Below, piece by piece: positions 37,082 through 47,523 of a stretch of DNA of 64,000 nt. Positions within the stretch are counted from its first letter, which is position 1, and every line of letters begins with the position of its first letter. The DNA comes from an uncultured Myxococcales bacterium. GTDB taxonomy: Bacteria > Myxococcota_A > Polyangia > Polyangiales > Polyangiaceae. The position numbers and the translations under genes were made by a program. The notes below the pieces were generated by a model. That model had not been told where the DNA came from and searched no databases. It saw nothing but the letters and a program-made list of their open reading frames with translations. The stretch spans positions 1 to 64,000 of the forward strand of contig CALFEQ010000081.1 of the NCBI GenBank assembly GCA_937949945.1. Reading direction: 5' to 3'.

Positions 37082-37726
37082 CTACGGGGCGTGCGTCGCG
37101 CGGAGCACGTCGATCACGATCGGGCGCACGCCGTCGATCATGAGCTGCACGCCCAGCACGACGACGATGAGGCCCATCACGCGCGTGACGAGGTCGAGGC
37201 CCGCGGGGCCGAGGCGGCGCAGGACGAGCGGGGCGAGGAGGAGCGCGCCGCACGTGGCGGCGAGCGCGAGGGTGAGGGCGACGAGGAGCGCAGCCGCCCA
37301 CGTCGGGCCGCGTGATTGGCCCATGAGCACCATCACCGTCGTGATCGCGCCGGGGCCGGCGAGGAGCGGGACGCCGAGAGGCACGACGGATGGATCCTGC
37401 GGCGGGCCGTTCGACGGCTCGTCGTTCGGCACCTTTCGCTCGGAGTGGCCGGCCATCATCGGCAGGCCGATCGTGAGGAACACGAGGCCGCCGCCGATGC
37501 GGAAGGCGTCGAGCGTGATGCCGAAGATGCGGAAGACGAGCGCGCCGGAGAGCGCGAAGACCACGAGGACGCCGAGCGCGATGAGGCACGCGCGGAGCGC
37601 GACCCGACGGGCGGCGGCGCGCGACATGCCCTGCGTCAGAGCGACGAAGACGGGCGCGGCCGCGAGCGGATCGATCACGGTGAAGAGGGAAGAGAAGCAG
37701 AGCAGACCGAAGGAAGCGGCATTCAA
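37082..37726 (-). CDS. MarC-family membrane protein
   Basis: 214 residues, six hydrophobic helices, matching MarC/UPF0056 in length and motifs (TVIDPLAAAPVFVALT near the N-terminus and PLLAGPGAITTVMVL in the middle). Function unsettled; the family is not a proven drug-resistance protein. No ATG or GTG fits: the frame starts best at TTG 37726, whose TTGA overlaps the stop of the upstream lrp gene by four bases, so translation is probably coupled. A Pro/Asp-rich loop (NDEPSNGPPQDPS) separates helices 3 and 4. It is on the strand opposite to the dcw genes around it. Confidence 0.85.
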   Translation of the reverse strand: MNAASFGLLCFSSLFTVIDPLAAAPVFVALTQGMSRAAARRVALRACLIALGVLVVFALSGALVFRIFGITLDAFRIGGGLVFLTIGLPMMAGHSERKVPNDEPSNGPPQDPSVVPLGVPLLAGPGAITTVMVLMGQSRGPTWAAALLVALTLALAATCGALLLAPLVLRRLGPAGLDLVTRVMGLIVVVLGVQLMIDGVRPIVIDVLRATHAP

Positions 37727-38211
37727 GGCGACACCTCGGGGATCGGGATCGGCGCGGCGACCTTCGACGAAGAGAACACGAGCGTCGTCTTCACGCGCCC
37801 GACGATGCCGGACGCGCTCAGGTCCTGGAGGATGACGTGCTCGAGCTCCGCGATGTCGCGCACGCACACCTTGAGGAGGAAGTCCTCGTCGCCCGCGATG
37901 TGGTGGCACTCGAGGACGTGCGGGAGCGACTCGACGAGCGCGACGAAGCGCTGGTGGTGCTGGATGCCGTGGTTCTTGAGCGTGACGTGCACGAACGCCA
38001 GCACCGGCCGCCCGACCTTCGACGCGTCGACGACCGCCGCGTAGCGCTGGATGACGCCCGACTGCTCGAGCTTGCGGACCCGCTGGATCAGCGGGGTCGG
38101 CGTGAGCCCCACCTCCTCGGCGAGCGCCGCGTTCGTGATGCGGCCGTCGCGCTGGAGGACCTCGAGGATCCGCCGATCGATCGCGTCGAACGTCGTAGAT
38201 GATTCGACCAT
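37723..38211 (-). CDS. Lrp/AsnC-family regulator
   Basis: 162 residues. N-terminal winged helix-turn-helix (IDRRILEVLQRDGRITNAAL, then GLTPTPLIQRVRKLEQSG) and a C-terminal RAM ligand-binding domain (VKTTLVFSSSK at the end). Such proteins form octamers and often respond to amino acids. Coupled to marC, so it may control it. The 223 bases upstream, divergent to murF, start with an AT-rich patch (38215-38270) that is a likely promoter/operator for both directions. Target genes cannot be read from the sequence. Confidence 0.93.
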   Translation of the reverse strand: MVESSTTFDAIDRRILEVLQRDGRITNAALAEEVGLTPTPLIQRVRKLEQSGVIQRYAAVVDASKVGRPVLAFVHVTLKNHGIQHHQRFVALVESLPHVLECHHIAGDEDFLLKVCVRDIAELEHVILQDLSASGIVGRVKTTLVFSSSKVAAPIPIPEVSP

Positions 38212-38434
38212 GGGATCTATTTGTGGTAGCAGTATCCTCTAAGAAGTGCGTCCAACGTAGTGATTATTGCTTCGGGTGCAAGCCCGCGCCGGCGCGCGCT
38301 TCGCCCCCGTGGACCCGAGGACGGGCGTGCTCCGGAGCGGTTCGCCCTTGCGCGTGCGCCCGTCCACGTGCCATGGGTGGCGACGGCTCGAGCGCCGCGG
38401 TCCGTGCATCACGGCGGGAGAGAAGGAGCCCCGA

Positions 38435-39928
38435 GTGGCCACCCCGATACCCACGAACCGAGCTCGCCTGTCCCTCCTCGAGGTCGCGCTCGCGACCCAC
38501 GGCACGATCGCACGCCGCGGATCGAGCTGGACGGAGCCGGCCGTCGGCGTCTTCAGCGACAGCCGCGCCGTCGTGCCCGGCAGCGTCTTCGTCGCGCTCC
38601 GAGGCGCGACCCACGACGGCCACGCCTTCGTTCCGGCCGCCGTCCGCGCGGGAGCGCGCATCGTCGTCGTCGAGCGCGATCGGGATCTCGAGATCCCGGA
38701 GGAGGCGAGCGTGGTCGAGGTCGACGACACGCTCGTCGCGTGGGGCGGGCTGGCGCGCGCGCACCTCACGAAGTGGCGGCTCGAGGCCGTCGACGGGCGC
38801 GTGGTCGCGATCACCGGCAGCGCGGGCAAGACCACGACGAAGGAGCTCACGGCCGCGCTCCTCTCCGAGATCGCGCCGACGTGCTTCACCGCTGGGAATC
38901 TGAACAACCGGATCGGCGTTCCCGCCGTCGTGTTCGGGCTCGAGGCGTCGCATCGCTTCTGCGTGCTCGAGATGGGCATGAGCCTGCCGGGCGAGCTCGA
39001 CGCGATCACGGCGTTCGCGCAGCCGGACGTCGCCGTGGTCGTGAACGTCGGCGTCGCCCACGCCGAAGGCGTCGGCGGCCGCGAGGGCGTCATGCGCGAG
39101 AAGGGCGCCCTCTATCGCGCGCTCGGTCCGCACGGGATCGCCGTGGTCAATGCGGACGACGCGTACGTCGTCCGGGCCGCGCAGGGCACGCGCGCGCGCA
39201 AGAGCGTGACGTTCGGACGCGGGACGAGCCGTGACGACGCGTCGACGTCCGCTCCTCCCGTCCCGAGCCCGCTCTATCGGCTCGTCGACCGCCGTCCGGA
39301 GCGGTCGGGCTCGCGCGTGCGGCTCCTCTGCGCCGAGCGGGAGATCTCGGTCTACCTCCCCATCCCGGGCGAGGCGGCCGCAATCGATCTCGCGGCCGCG
39401 ATCGCGGCGCAGGAGGCGGCGAGCCGCGAGGTCCTCTCCGCCGAGGCGATCGAGCGTGCCCTCGGGAAGGTCGCGCTCCAGGGCCGCGGAACGGTCCGCA
39501 GGCTGGAGGGCGACATCGTCGTCCTCGACGACACCTACAACGCGAACCCCGCGAGCATGCGCGCCGCCCTCGCCACGTTGGGCGAGATCGCGGGCGGGCG
39601 CAGGCGAGTCGCCGTCCTCGGCGAGATGAAGGAGCTCGGGGCGCTCGCCCGCGAGGAGCACGAGGCGCTCGGGGAGGCGATCGCCGACGCCGGGGTCGCC
39701 CTCGCGATCGGCTGCGGGGGGCTCGTCGATCTGGCGCTCGACCGCGCCGCCGCCCGCGGCGTCGAGGTGGTCCGGGCCGCTTCCACGGCTGAGGCAGCGG
39801 CCGAAGCCGCGGTTCGAGTGCGGCACGGAGACGCGGTTTTGGTAAAAGGGTCACGCAGCGTAGGCGCCGAGAAGGTCGTGGCTGCACTGCTGTCGTCCCA
39901 CCCCGAAATCGCCGGAAGTTTTGCCTAA
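38435..39928 (+). CDS. murF: UDP-MurNAc-tripeptide-D-Ala-D-Ala ligase MurF
   Basis: 497 residues. It adds D-Ala-D-Ala to the UDP-MurNAc-tripeptide. ATP loop ITGSAGKTTTKE. Further motifs: GNLNNRIGVP, EMGMSLPGEL and DDTYNANPASM. GTG 38435 has AGAAGGAG six bases ahead; the open frame extends to 38267 without an SD. It restarts the dcw cluster after the marC/lrp interruption, so it must have its own promoter in 38212-38434. The gap to mraY is 111 bases. Confidence 0.95.
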   Translation: MATPIPTNRARLSLLEVALATHGTIARRGSSWTEPAVGVFSDSRAVVPGSVFVALRGATHDGHAFVPAAVRAGARIVVVERDRDLEIPEEASVVEVDDTLVAWGGLARAHLTKWRLEAVDGRVVAITGSAGKTTTKELTAALLSEIAPTCFTAGNLNNRIGVPAVVFGLEASHRFCVLEMGMSLPGELDAITAFAQPDVAVVVNVGVAHAEGVGGREGVMREKGALYRALGPHGIAVVNADDAYVVRAAQGTRARKSVTFGRGTSRDDASTSAPPVPSPLYRLVDRRPERSGSRVRLLCAEREISVYLPIPGEAAAIDLAAAIAAQEAASREVLSAEAIERALGKVALQGRGTVRRLEGDIVVLDDTYNANPASMRAALATLGEIAGGRRRVAVLGEMKELGALAREEHEALGEAIADAGVALAIGCGGLVDLALDRAAARGVEVVRAASTAEAAAEAAVRVRHGDAVLVKGSRSVGAEKVVAALLSSHPEIAGSFA

Positions 39929-40039
39929 TCCGTCAGAGTCTGCATCGTCTGGGGGGGCGAGGCCGGCGAGGCCTCCGCGGGAGGGCACCTTCCACCTTCT
40001 CCTCGTTCATCCGCATCCGATGCGAAGGACCACGGCGAA

Positions 40040-41190
<1,151 letters not shown>

Positions 41191-41194
<4 letters not shown>

Positions 41195-42531
41195 CGCACG
41201 TGCTCGACGTGAAGGACAAGCGCGTGGTCGTCGTCGGGCTCGGGACGAGCGGTGTCGCGGCCTGCCGGCTCCTCGTCTCGCGCGGCGCGCGCGTCGTCGG
41301 GACCGACGCGAAGACGACGGTCTCGGAGGACGCGCGCCGCCTCGAGGGCGAGGGCGTCACGCTCGTCCTCGGCGGCCACGAAGGCGCGCGGCTGTCCGAG
41401 GCCGATCTCGTCGTCGTGTCGCCCGGCGTGCCGCGTCTCCCGGAGCTCGACGCGGCGGAGGCCAAAGGCGTGCGGATCTGGGGCGAGGTCGAGCTCGCGG
41501 TCCAGGCGCTCGCGCATCCGGCGCCCGTCGTCGCCGTCGGCGGGACCAACGGCAAGAGCACGACCACGTCGCTCGTCGGCGAGCTGTTCGCCGCGGCGGG
41601 CAAGAAGGTCTTCGTCGGCGGCAACCTCGGCGAGCCGCTCGCGGCGCACGCGGACGAGGCGTTCGACGTCGTCGTGCTCGAGGTGTCGAGCTTCCAGATG
41701 GAGCGCGTCGAGTCGTTCCGGCCGAAGGTCGGCGTGCTCCTGAACGTGACGCCCGATCACCTCGACCGGTACCCGAGCGAGGCCGCGTATGCCGACGCGA
41801 AGGGCAACGCCTTCGCCCGCCAGACGGAGGACGACTTCGCGGTCGTGCCCCACGGCGACGAGGTCTGCCTCCGCCAGGCGGCGCGCGGCAAGGGTCGTCT
41901 CGTCACGTTCGGCACGAGCGGCGACGTGCGCGTCACCGCGGACGCCGTCGTCGACGGCGACGAGCGCTACGACCGGAAGGCGATCGCGCTCCAGGGCGGT
42001 CACAACGCGCTCAACGTCGCGGCGGCGCTCGCGGCCGTTCGACCCTTCGGCGTCGCCCCGGACGTCGTGCGGCGGGTGCTCGCGAGCTTCCGCGGGCTCG
42101 CGCACCGGATGGCGTTCGTCCGCGAGCGCGGCGGCGTCCGGTTCTACGACGACTCGAAGGGCACGAACGTCGGCGCCTCCGTCACGGCGATCCGCGGCGT
42201 CGCGGAGGAGCGCGTCGTGCTCGTCGCGGGCGGTCGCGACAAGGGCGGGAGCTACGGCCCGCTCGTCGACGCGCTCCGCGAGCGAGGCCGCGCGGCCGTC
42301 CTCATCGGCGAGGCGAAGCACCTGATCCGCGACGCGATCGGCTCCGTCGTCCCGGTCCGCCTCGCGGAGAGCATGGAGGAGGCCGTCGCCGTGGCGGCCG
42401 AGCTCGCGCACGCGGGCGACGCCGTGCTCCTCTCGCCGGCCTGCTCGAGCTTCGACATGTTCCAGGACTACAAGGCGCGCGGCGACGCCTTCGTCCGCGC
42501 CGTCCTCGCGCTCCCGGAGGTGTCGTCATGA
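41191..42531 (+). CDS. murD: UDP-MurNAc-L-Ala:D-Glu ligase MurD
   Basis: 446 residues. It adds D-glutamate to UDP-MurNAc-L-alanine. N-terminal uridine-binding Rossmann motif VVVGLGTSG, ATP loop VGGTNGKSTTTS, then HNALNVAAALA and DDSKGTNVGA; C-terminal LLSPACSSFD. GTG 41191 overlaps the mraY stop; GTG 41200 is an alternative. Four-base overlap with ftsW. Confidence 0.96.
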
Positions 42532-43838
42532 TGGGCGCCATTCGCAACCGCCGCATCGTCGCTCCGGTCGTCCAGCAGCTCTCGCTGCCGCTCGACGCGA
42601 AGCCGAACGCGAAGGCGACCGAGCGTCCCGTGGACGTCGTGCTCGCGGCGCTCGTCATCGCCCTCATCGCCTTCGGTGTGGTGATGGTCTACAGCGCGTC
42701 CGCGGTCCAGGCGACGCTGCACCTGCACGATCCGCAGTTCTTCCTCAAGCGGCAGGCGGCCTACGCGGCCGTCGCGCTCGTCGTCCTCTTCTCCGTCGCC
42801 GCCTTCGACTACCACCGCCTCTACAAGCTCACGTACCCGGTGCTCGGCGGCGTCGGCCTCTTGCTCGTCCTCTGCGTCGCCGGGCTCGGCAAGAGCGGCG
42901 GCGGCGCGACGCGGTGGATCGCGCTCGGCCCCGTCCACATCCAGCCGGCCGAGATGGCGAAGCTCGCGCTCGTCTGCTGGCTCGCCTACTCGCTCGCGAA
43001 GAAGGCCGAGAAGGTGAAGACGTTCACCATCGGCTTCCTCCCGCACCTGATCGTCGCGGGGCTCTTCATGTTCCTCTGCATGAAGCAGCCCGACTTCGGG
43101 TCGAGCGTCGTTCTGTTGCTCCTGACGTTCACGATGCTGTTCGTGGCCGGCGCGAAGATCGGCTACATCCTCGGCGCGTCGATGCTCGGCGGTGTCTTCG
43201 CCGCGGTGTCGATCATGTCGAAGCAGTACCGCATCGACCGCTGGATGGCGTGGACGAACCTCGAGGCCCACAAGGCCGGCATCGCCTACCAGCCGTTCCA
43301 GTCCGTCATGGCGTTCGGCTCGGGCGGGACGTGGGGCATGGGCATCGGCAAGGGCCTCCAGACGCTCTACCTGCCCGAGGCGCACAACGACTTCATCGCG
43401 GCGATCATCGGCGAGGAGCTCGGGTTCGTCGGCATCCTGACGCTCTGCCTCGTCTACCTCGCGCTCGTCGCTCGTGGCGTCCGCGCGGCGTTCCGTGCGC
43501 CGGACGACTACGGCTCGTACCTCGCGTTCGGCATCTCGACGATGTTCGGCGTGCAGGCGCTCGTGAACCTGTGCGTCGCGCTCGCGATGCTCCCGACGAA
43601 GGGGCTGACGCTGCCCTTCCTGAGCTTCGGCGGCTCGTCGCTGCTCGTGAACGCGGCCGCCGCGGGTATCCTCCTCAACGTGTCGCGCCAAGGGATGGAT
43701 CCGCCTGCGCCGGAGGCCGAGACGCCGGAGGCGCCCCCGGCCTCGAGCGACTTCGAGCTCGGGGACGACGCGTTCGCGAACGCGCTCGCGGAGCCGGCCG
43801 GTCTCGAAGGCGCCGCGACTGCGAAGGAGGACGCCTGA
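42528..43838 (+). CDS. ftsW: Septal peptidoglycan polymerase FtsW
   Basis: 436 residues, SEDS family. It polymerises lipid II at the septum together with FtsI. About ten membrane helices after a 35-residue cytoplasmic start. Motifs: MVYSASA, GATRWIALGPVHIQPAEMAK, MKQPDFGSS, EAHNDFIAAIIGEELGF and LPFLSFGGSSL. A Pro/Glu-rich C-terminal tail of about 50 residues follows. Overlaps murD by four bases and murG by one. Confidence 0.96.
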   Translation: MMGAIRNRRIVAPVVQQLSLPLDAKPNAKATERPVDVVLAALVIALIAFGVVMVYSASAVQATLHLHDPQFFLKRQAAYAAVALVVLFSVAAFDYHRLYKLTYPVLGGVGLLLVLCVAGLGKSGGGATRWIALGPVHIQPAEMAKLALVCWLAYSLAKKAEKVKTFTIGFLPHLIVAGLFMFLCMKQPDFGSSVVLLLLTFTMLFVAGAKIGYILGASMLGGVFAAVSIMSKQYRIDRWMAWTNLEAHKAGIAYQPFQSVMAFGSGGTWGMGIGKGLQTLYLPEAHNDFIAAIIGEELGFVGILTLCLVYLALVARGVRAAFRAPDDYGSYLAFGISTMFGVQALVNLCVALAMLPTKGLTLPFLSFGGSSLLVNAAAAGILLNVSRQGMDPPAPEAETPEAPPASSDFELGDDAFANALAEPAGLEGAATAKEDA

Positions 43839-45028
43839 TGCGCTGGATCATGATCGCGGGCGGAGGTACGGGCGGTCACGTCTTTCCGGGCCTCGCGGTC
43901 GCGCGTGCGCTCGTCGAGCTCGCGGACGTCCGCATCGTCTTCGCCGGCTCGCCCCGTGGCCTCGAGGCGCGCGTCGTCCCCGAGCACGGCTACGCGCTCG
44001 AGCTGCTCGACGTCGAGCCGATGAAGGGCGGGGGAGCGCCGCGGGCGATCCGTGGCGCCCTCGTGGCGGCGAAGGCCACGCAGCAGGCGCGGGCCTTCGT
44101 GCGCCGGCTCCGCCCCGCAGCGGTGCTCAGCGTCGGCGGGTATGCGGCGGGGCCCGCGGCGCTCGCGTGCGTCTCGCAGCGCGTGCCGCTCGCGATCCTC
44201 GAGCCGAACAGCACGCTCGGCCTCGCGAACCGCCTCCTCGCGCCGTTCGCGAAGCGCGCGTACATCGCATGGTCGGAGACGGGCCGGCACTTCCGCGGCG
44301 ACAAGGCGCGCCTCTACGGCGTGCCGCTCCGTCCAGGGTTCGAGCCGCGGCCCTACGTGCCCGGGAGCGGCCCGCTTCGGGTGCTCGTCCTCGGCGGCAG
44401 CCAGGGCGCGCAGGCGCTCAACGAGGTGCTGCCGCGGGCGATGGCGCGTGTCGAGCGTGCGCTCGGCTCGCGCGGCCTCGCGATCGTCCACCAGTCGGGG
44501 CGCGATCGCGAGCCGTCCGTCCGCGAGGCGTACGCGCGGAGCGGCTGCCGCTCCGTCGAGGTCGTCCCGTTCCTCGACGACGTCGCCGAGCGCATGGCCT
44601 CGGCCGATCTCGTCGTCGCGCGCTCCGGGGCCGTCACGGTCGCCGAGATCTCCGCCATCGGACGGGCGGCCGTGCTCGTTCCTTTCCCGCACGCCGCCGA
44701 CGATCACCAGGCGAAGAACGCGATGTCGCTCGCCGACGTCGGCGGCGCCGTGTGCATCCGCCAAGAGGCCGCCGACGAGGAGCGCCTCGCGGACGAGATC
44801 ACCCGGCTGCTCTCCGACGATGCGCGGCGCGTGCGCATGGCCAACGCCGCGCGCGATCACGGCCGGCCGCACGCCGCCGAGGACGTCGCGAAGGATCTCC
44901 TCTCGCTCGCCGGGATCCCCGTGTCGGGGAAGAAGCGCCCGAAGACGAACGGCGCGACCAACGGCAGCTCCTCGCGCATCCGTCTCGACGTCACCGTGCG
45001 GAGCCCCGAGCGCGGAGGACCCTCCTGA
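43838..45028 (+). CDS. murG: Lipid II synthase MurG
   Basis: 396 residues, GT28 family. It adds GlcNAc to lipid I. N-terminal GGGTGGHVFPG, then VGGYAAGPAAL, NSTLGLANR, LGGSQGAQALNE, and the acceptor/donor motifs RSGAVTVAEI and PFPHAADDHQ. A C-terminal tail of about 30 residues beyond the usual end is rich in Lys, Asn and Ser. Excellent SD (GAAGGAGG) and a one-base TGATG overlap with ftsW. The same TGATG junction leads into murC. Confidence 0.96.
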   Translation: MRWIMIAGGGTGGHVFPGLAVARALVELADVRIVFAGSPRGLEARVVPEHGYALELLDVEPMKGGGAPRAIRGALVAAKATQQARAFVRRLRPAAVLSVGGYAAGPAALACVSQRVPLAILEPNSTLGLANRLLAPFAKRAYIAWSETGRHFRGDKARLYGVPLRPGFEPRPYVPGSGPLRVLVLGGSQGAQALNEVLPRAMARVERALGSRGLAIVHQSGRDREPSVREAYARSGCRSVEVVPFLDDVAERMASADLVVARSGAVTVAEISAIGRAAVLVPFPHAADDHQAKNAMSLADVGGAVCIRQEAADEERLADEITRLLSDDARRVRMANAARDHGRPHAAEDVAKDLLSLAGIPVSGKKRPKTNGATNGSSSRIRLDVTVRSPERGGPS

Positions 45029-46446
45029 TGTTCCGAGGACGTGTACGGCGAGCGCATTTCGTGGGGATCGGCGGCATCGGCATGAGCGGCCTCGCCGAGA
45101 TCCTCCGCACCGTCGAGCTCGAGGTGACGGGCTCCGACCTCAAGCCGAACGACATCACGCGGCGCCTCGAGTCGATGGGAGTGCGCATCGACATCGGTCA
45201 TCGCGCCGAGAACGTCGAGGGCGCCGACGTCGTCGTCTTCTCGAGCGCGATCCGCCCCGACAATCCGGAGATCGTCCGCGCGCGCGAGCTCGACATTCCG
45301 ATCATCCCGCGCGCCGAGATGCTCGCGGAGCTGATGCGCGTGAAGTACTGCGTGCTCATCGCGGGCTCGCACGGCAAGACGACCACGACCTCGCTCGTCG
45401 CCACCGTGCTACGCCACGCCGGCCTGGACCCCACCGTCGTCGTCGGTGGCAAGGTCAACGCGCTCGGCTCGAACGCACGCCTCGGCGAGGGCGATCTCTT
45501 CGTCGCGGAGGCGGACGAGAGCGACGGCTCGTTCCTCAAGCTCACGCCCACGATCGGCGTCATCACCAACATCGACGCCGAGCACCTCGACCATTACGGC
45601 TCGCACGAGAACGTGAAGGAAGCGTTCGTGCAGTTCGCGAACAAGATCCCGTTCTACGGGCTCGCCGTCCTCTGCATCGACCACCCTCACGTCCAGGCGA
45701 TCCTCCCGAAGGTCACGCGCAGGCACGTGACCTACGGCGTCTCGCGCCAGGCGGACTACCGCGCCAAGAACCCGCACTTCGCCGGCCTCGAGACGCACTT
45801 CGAGGCGTACCGGCGTGGCGAGTCGCTGGGCTCGTTCACCGTCCGCATGCCCGGTGCGCACAACGTGCTCAACGCGCTCGCCGTCATCGCGGTCGCCGAC
45901 GAGCTCGAGGTGCCGCTCGACGTCGTGCGCGAGGCGATCGCCGGCTTCCACGGCGTGCAGCGTCGCTTCACCGTCGTCGCGCAGCCGTCGCTGGTGAAGG
46001 ACGGCAAGCGCGGCGACGTGATGATCGTGGACGACTACGGCCACCACCCCGCCGAGATCGAGGCGACGCTCGACGCCGCGCAGCGCGGGTTCGATCGCCG
46101 GGTCGTCGTCGCGTTCCAGCCGCACCGCTACACGCGAACGCACGCGCTCTTCGACGACTTCACGCGGGCGTTCAACAAGGCCGACCTCGTGTTCGTCACC
46201 GAGGTCTATCCGGCCGGCGAGAAGCCGATCCCCGGCGCCACCGGCAAGGCGCTCGCCGACGCGATCCGCGCGCACGGACACCACGCCGTCCACTACGTGC
46301 CGGACAAGGATCGCGTCGCCGACGAGCTCTATGCCGCCGTACAGCCGGGCGATCTCGTGATCGCGCTCGGCGCCGGAGACATCAACGCGAGCGCACGGAA
46401 GCTCCGCGACATGATCGAAGGCGAGAGCCGAAAGGAGGCGTCATGA
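45028..46446 (+). CDS. murC: UDP-MurNAc:L-Ala ligase MurC
   Basis: 472 residues. It adds L-alanine to UDP-MurNAc, the first amino-acid step of the stem peptide. HFVGIGGIGMSGLAEIL at the N-terminus, ATP loop IAGSHGKTTTTS, EADESDGSFL, MPGAHNVLNALA, VDDYGHHPAEI and FQPHRYTRT. One-base overlap with murG and four-base overlap with ftsQ. In many relatives murB and ddl stand between murC and ftsQ; here neither is present. Confidence 0.97.
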   Translation: MFRGRVRRAHFVGIGGIGMSGLAEILRTVELEVTGSDLKPNDITRRLESMGVRIDIGHRAENVEGADVVVFSSAIRPDNPEIVRARELDIPIIPRAEMLAELMRVKYCVLIAGSHGKTTTTSLVATVLRHAGLDPTVVVGGKVNALGSNARLGEGDLFVAEADESDGSFLKLTPTIGVITNIDAEHLDHYGSHENVKEAFVQFANKIPFYGLAVLCIDHPHVQAILPKVTRRHVTYGVSRQADYRAKNPHFAGLETHFEAYRRGESLGSFTVRMPGAHNVLNALAVIAVADELEVPLDVVREAIAGFHGVQRRFTVVAQPSLVKDGKRGDVMIVDDYGHHPAEIEATLDAAQRGFDRRVVVAFQPHRYTRTHALFDDFTRAFNKADLVFVTEVYPAGEKPIPGATGKALADAIRAHGHHAVHYVPDKDRVADELYAAVQPGDLVIALGAGDINASARKLRDMIEGESRKEAS

Positions 46447-47486
46447 ACGTGCCGCCCGGGTCGCGTACAAGGGCGACGAGCCATCCGTCGATCCCGCCGC
46501 CGCCGCGGAGCTCGCCTCACGGGCTCGCGGGTGGCGTCGATCCGCCGCGGAACGTCCGCACGCGCAACCCTGCGCCGCTCGACGTGCTCGAAGGGACGGC
46601 GCAGGAGGCGGACGACGCGGCGCCGCCGTCGAGCGGCAACAAGCGAGCCCCCATCGGGGCCAGCGTCCCGCCGGCGGTGTCACCGGTCGACCCGCCGCCG
46701 GTGCGTCTTGCGAGCTCTCGTCTCGCGCGTGTCGCGCGCGCGTTCGTCGGCCTCGCGCTCGTGGTCGGGATCGGCTCCGGTGTCGCGTGGGGCGCCCGCC
46801 ATTACGTGCGCACGAGCCCGCGATTCGCGGTCACGGAGATCGTCACGCTGGGAGGGAAGCGCCGCGGCCCCGACGAGCTCGCCAACATCGCCGGGATCGC
46901 CAAGGGCCAGAACGTGTTCACGATCGATCTCGATCAGGCGAGAGCCCGCCTGATGGCGGACCCCTGGATCGAGGGCGCGGAGCTCACGCGCCAGCTCCCG
47001 GGCACGATCTACGTGCGCGTGACGGAGCGCGAGGCCGCCGGCATCGTCGCCCTCGCGGGCTCGCCCACGACGACGGAGGGCACGTACCTCGTGACCCGAG
47101 ACGGCGAGATCATCAAGCGCGTCGAGGCCGGCGATCCGCTCGACTTCCACGTCGTGACCGGCGTCCCGCTGAAGATGCTCCTCGAGGATCGCGAAGGCGC
47201 GACGCGCACGATCAAGAGCGCGCTCGATCTCGCGGACGAGTACGACCGCTCTCAGCTCGCGCAGCGCTCGCCGCTCGAGGAGGTGCACGTCGAGCCGAAC
47301 GGAGACATGACGCTCGTCGTCGGGAAGAGCAACGTCGTCCTCCGGATGGGGAGGCCTCCCTATCGACGCAAGCTCGAGCAGGCCGTGCGCGTGGTCGCGG
47401 AGCTGGATCGGCGTGGCGCGAAGCCCGACACGATCATGCTGGACGACGAGGCTCGCCCGGAGCGCGTGGTCGTGCGGATGCGGTGA
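46443..47486 (+). CDS. ftsQ: Cell division protein FtsQ
   Basis: 347 residues. The cytoplasmic N-terminus is long (about 95 residues) and Pro/Ser-rich. One membrane helix (RAFVGLALVVGIGSGVAWG), then a POTRA domain (FAVTEIVTLGGKRRG, NVFTIDLDQAR, PWIEGAELTRQLPGTIYV) and the FtsQ/DivIB domain. It recruits and regulates the divisome through FtsL. Four-base overlap with murC. The cluster breaks after it: two opposite-strand genes separate it from ftsA. Confidence 0.93.
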   Translation: MNVPPGSRTRATSHPSIPPPPRSSPHGLAGGVDPPRNVRTRNPAPLDVLEGTAQEADDAAPPSSGNKRAPIGASVPPAVSPVDPPPVRLASSRLARVARAFVGLALVVGIGSGVAWGARHYVRTSPRFAVTEIVTLGGKRRGPDELANIAGIAKGQNVFTIDLDQARARLMADPWIEGAELTRQLPGTIYVRVTEREAAGIVALAGSPTTTEGTYLVTRDGEIIKRVEAGDPLDFHVVTGVPLKMLLEDREGATRTIKSALDLADEYDRSQLAQRSPLEEVHVEPNGDMTLVVGKSNVVLRMGRPPYRRKLEQAVRVVAELDRRGAKPDTIMLDDEARPERVVVRMR

Positions 47487-47523
47487 TCGCGCATCCTGCG
47501 CCGGCGCGTCGCACGTCTCTTCG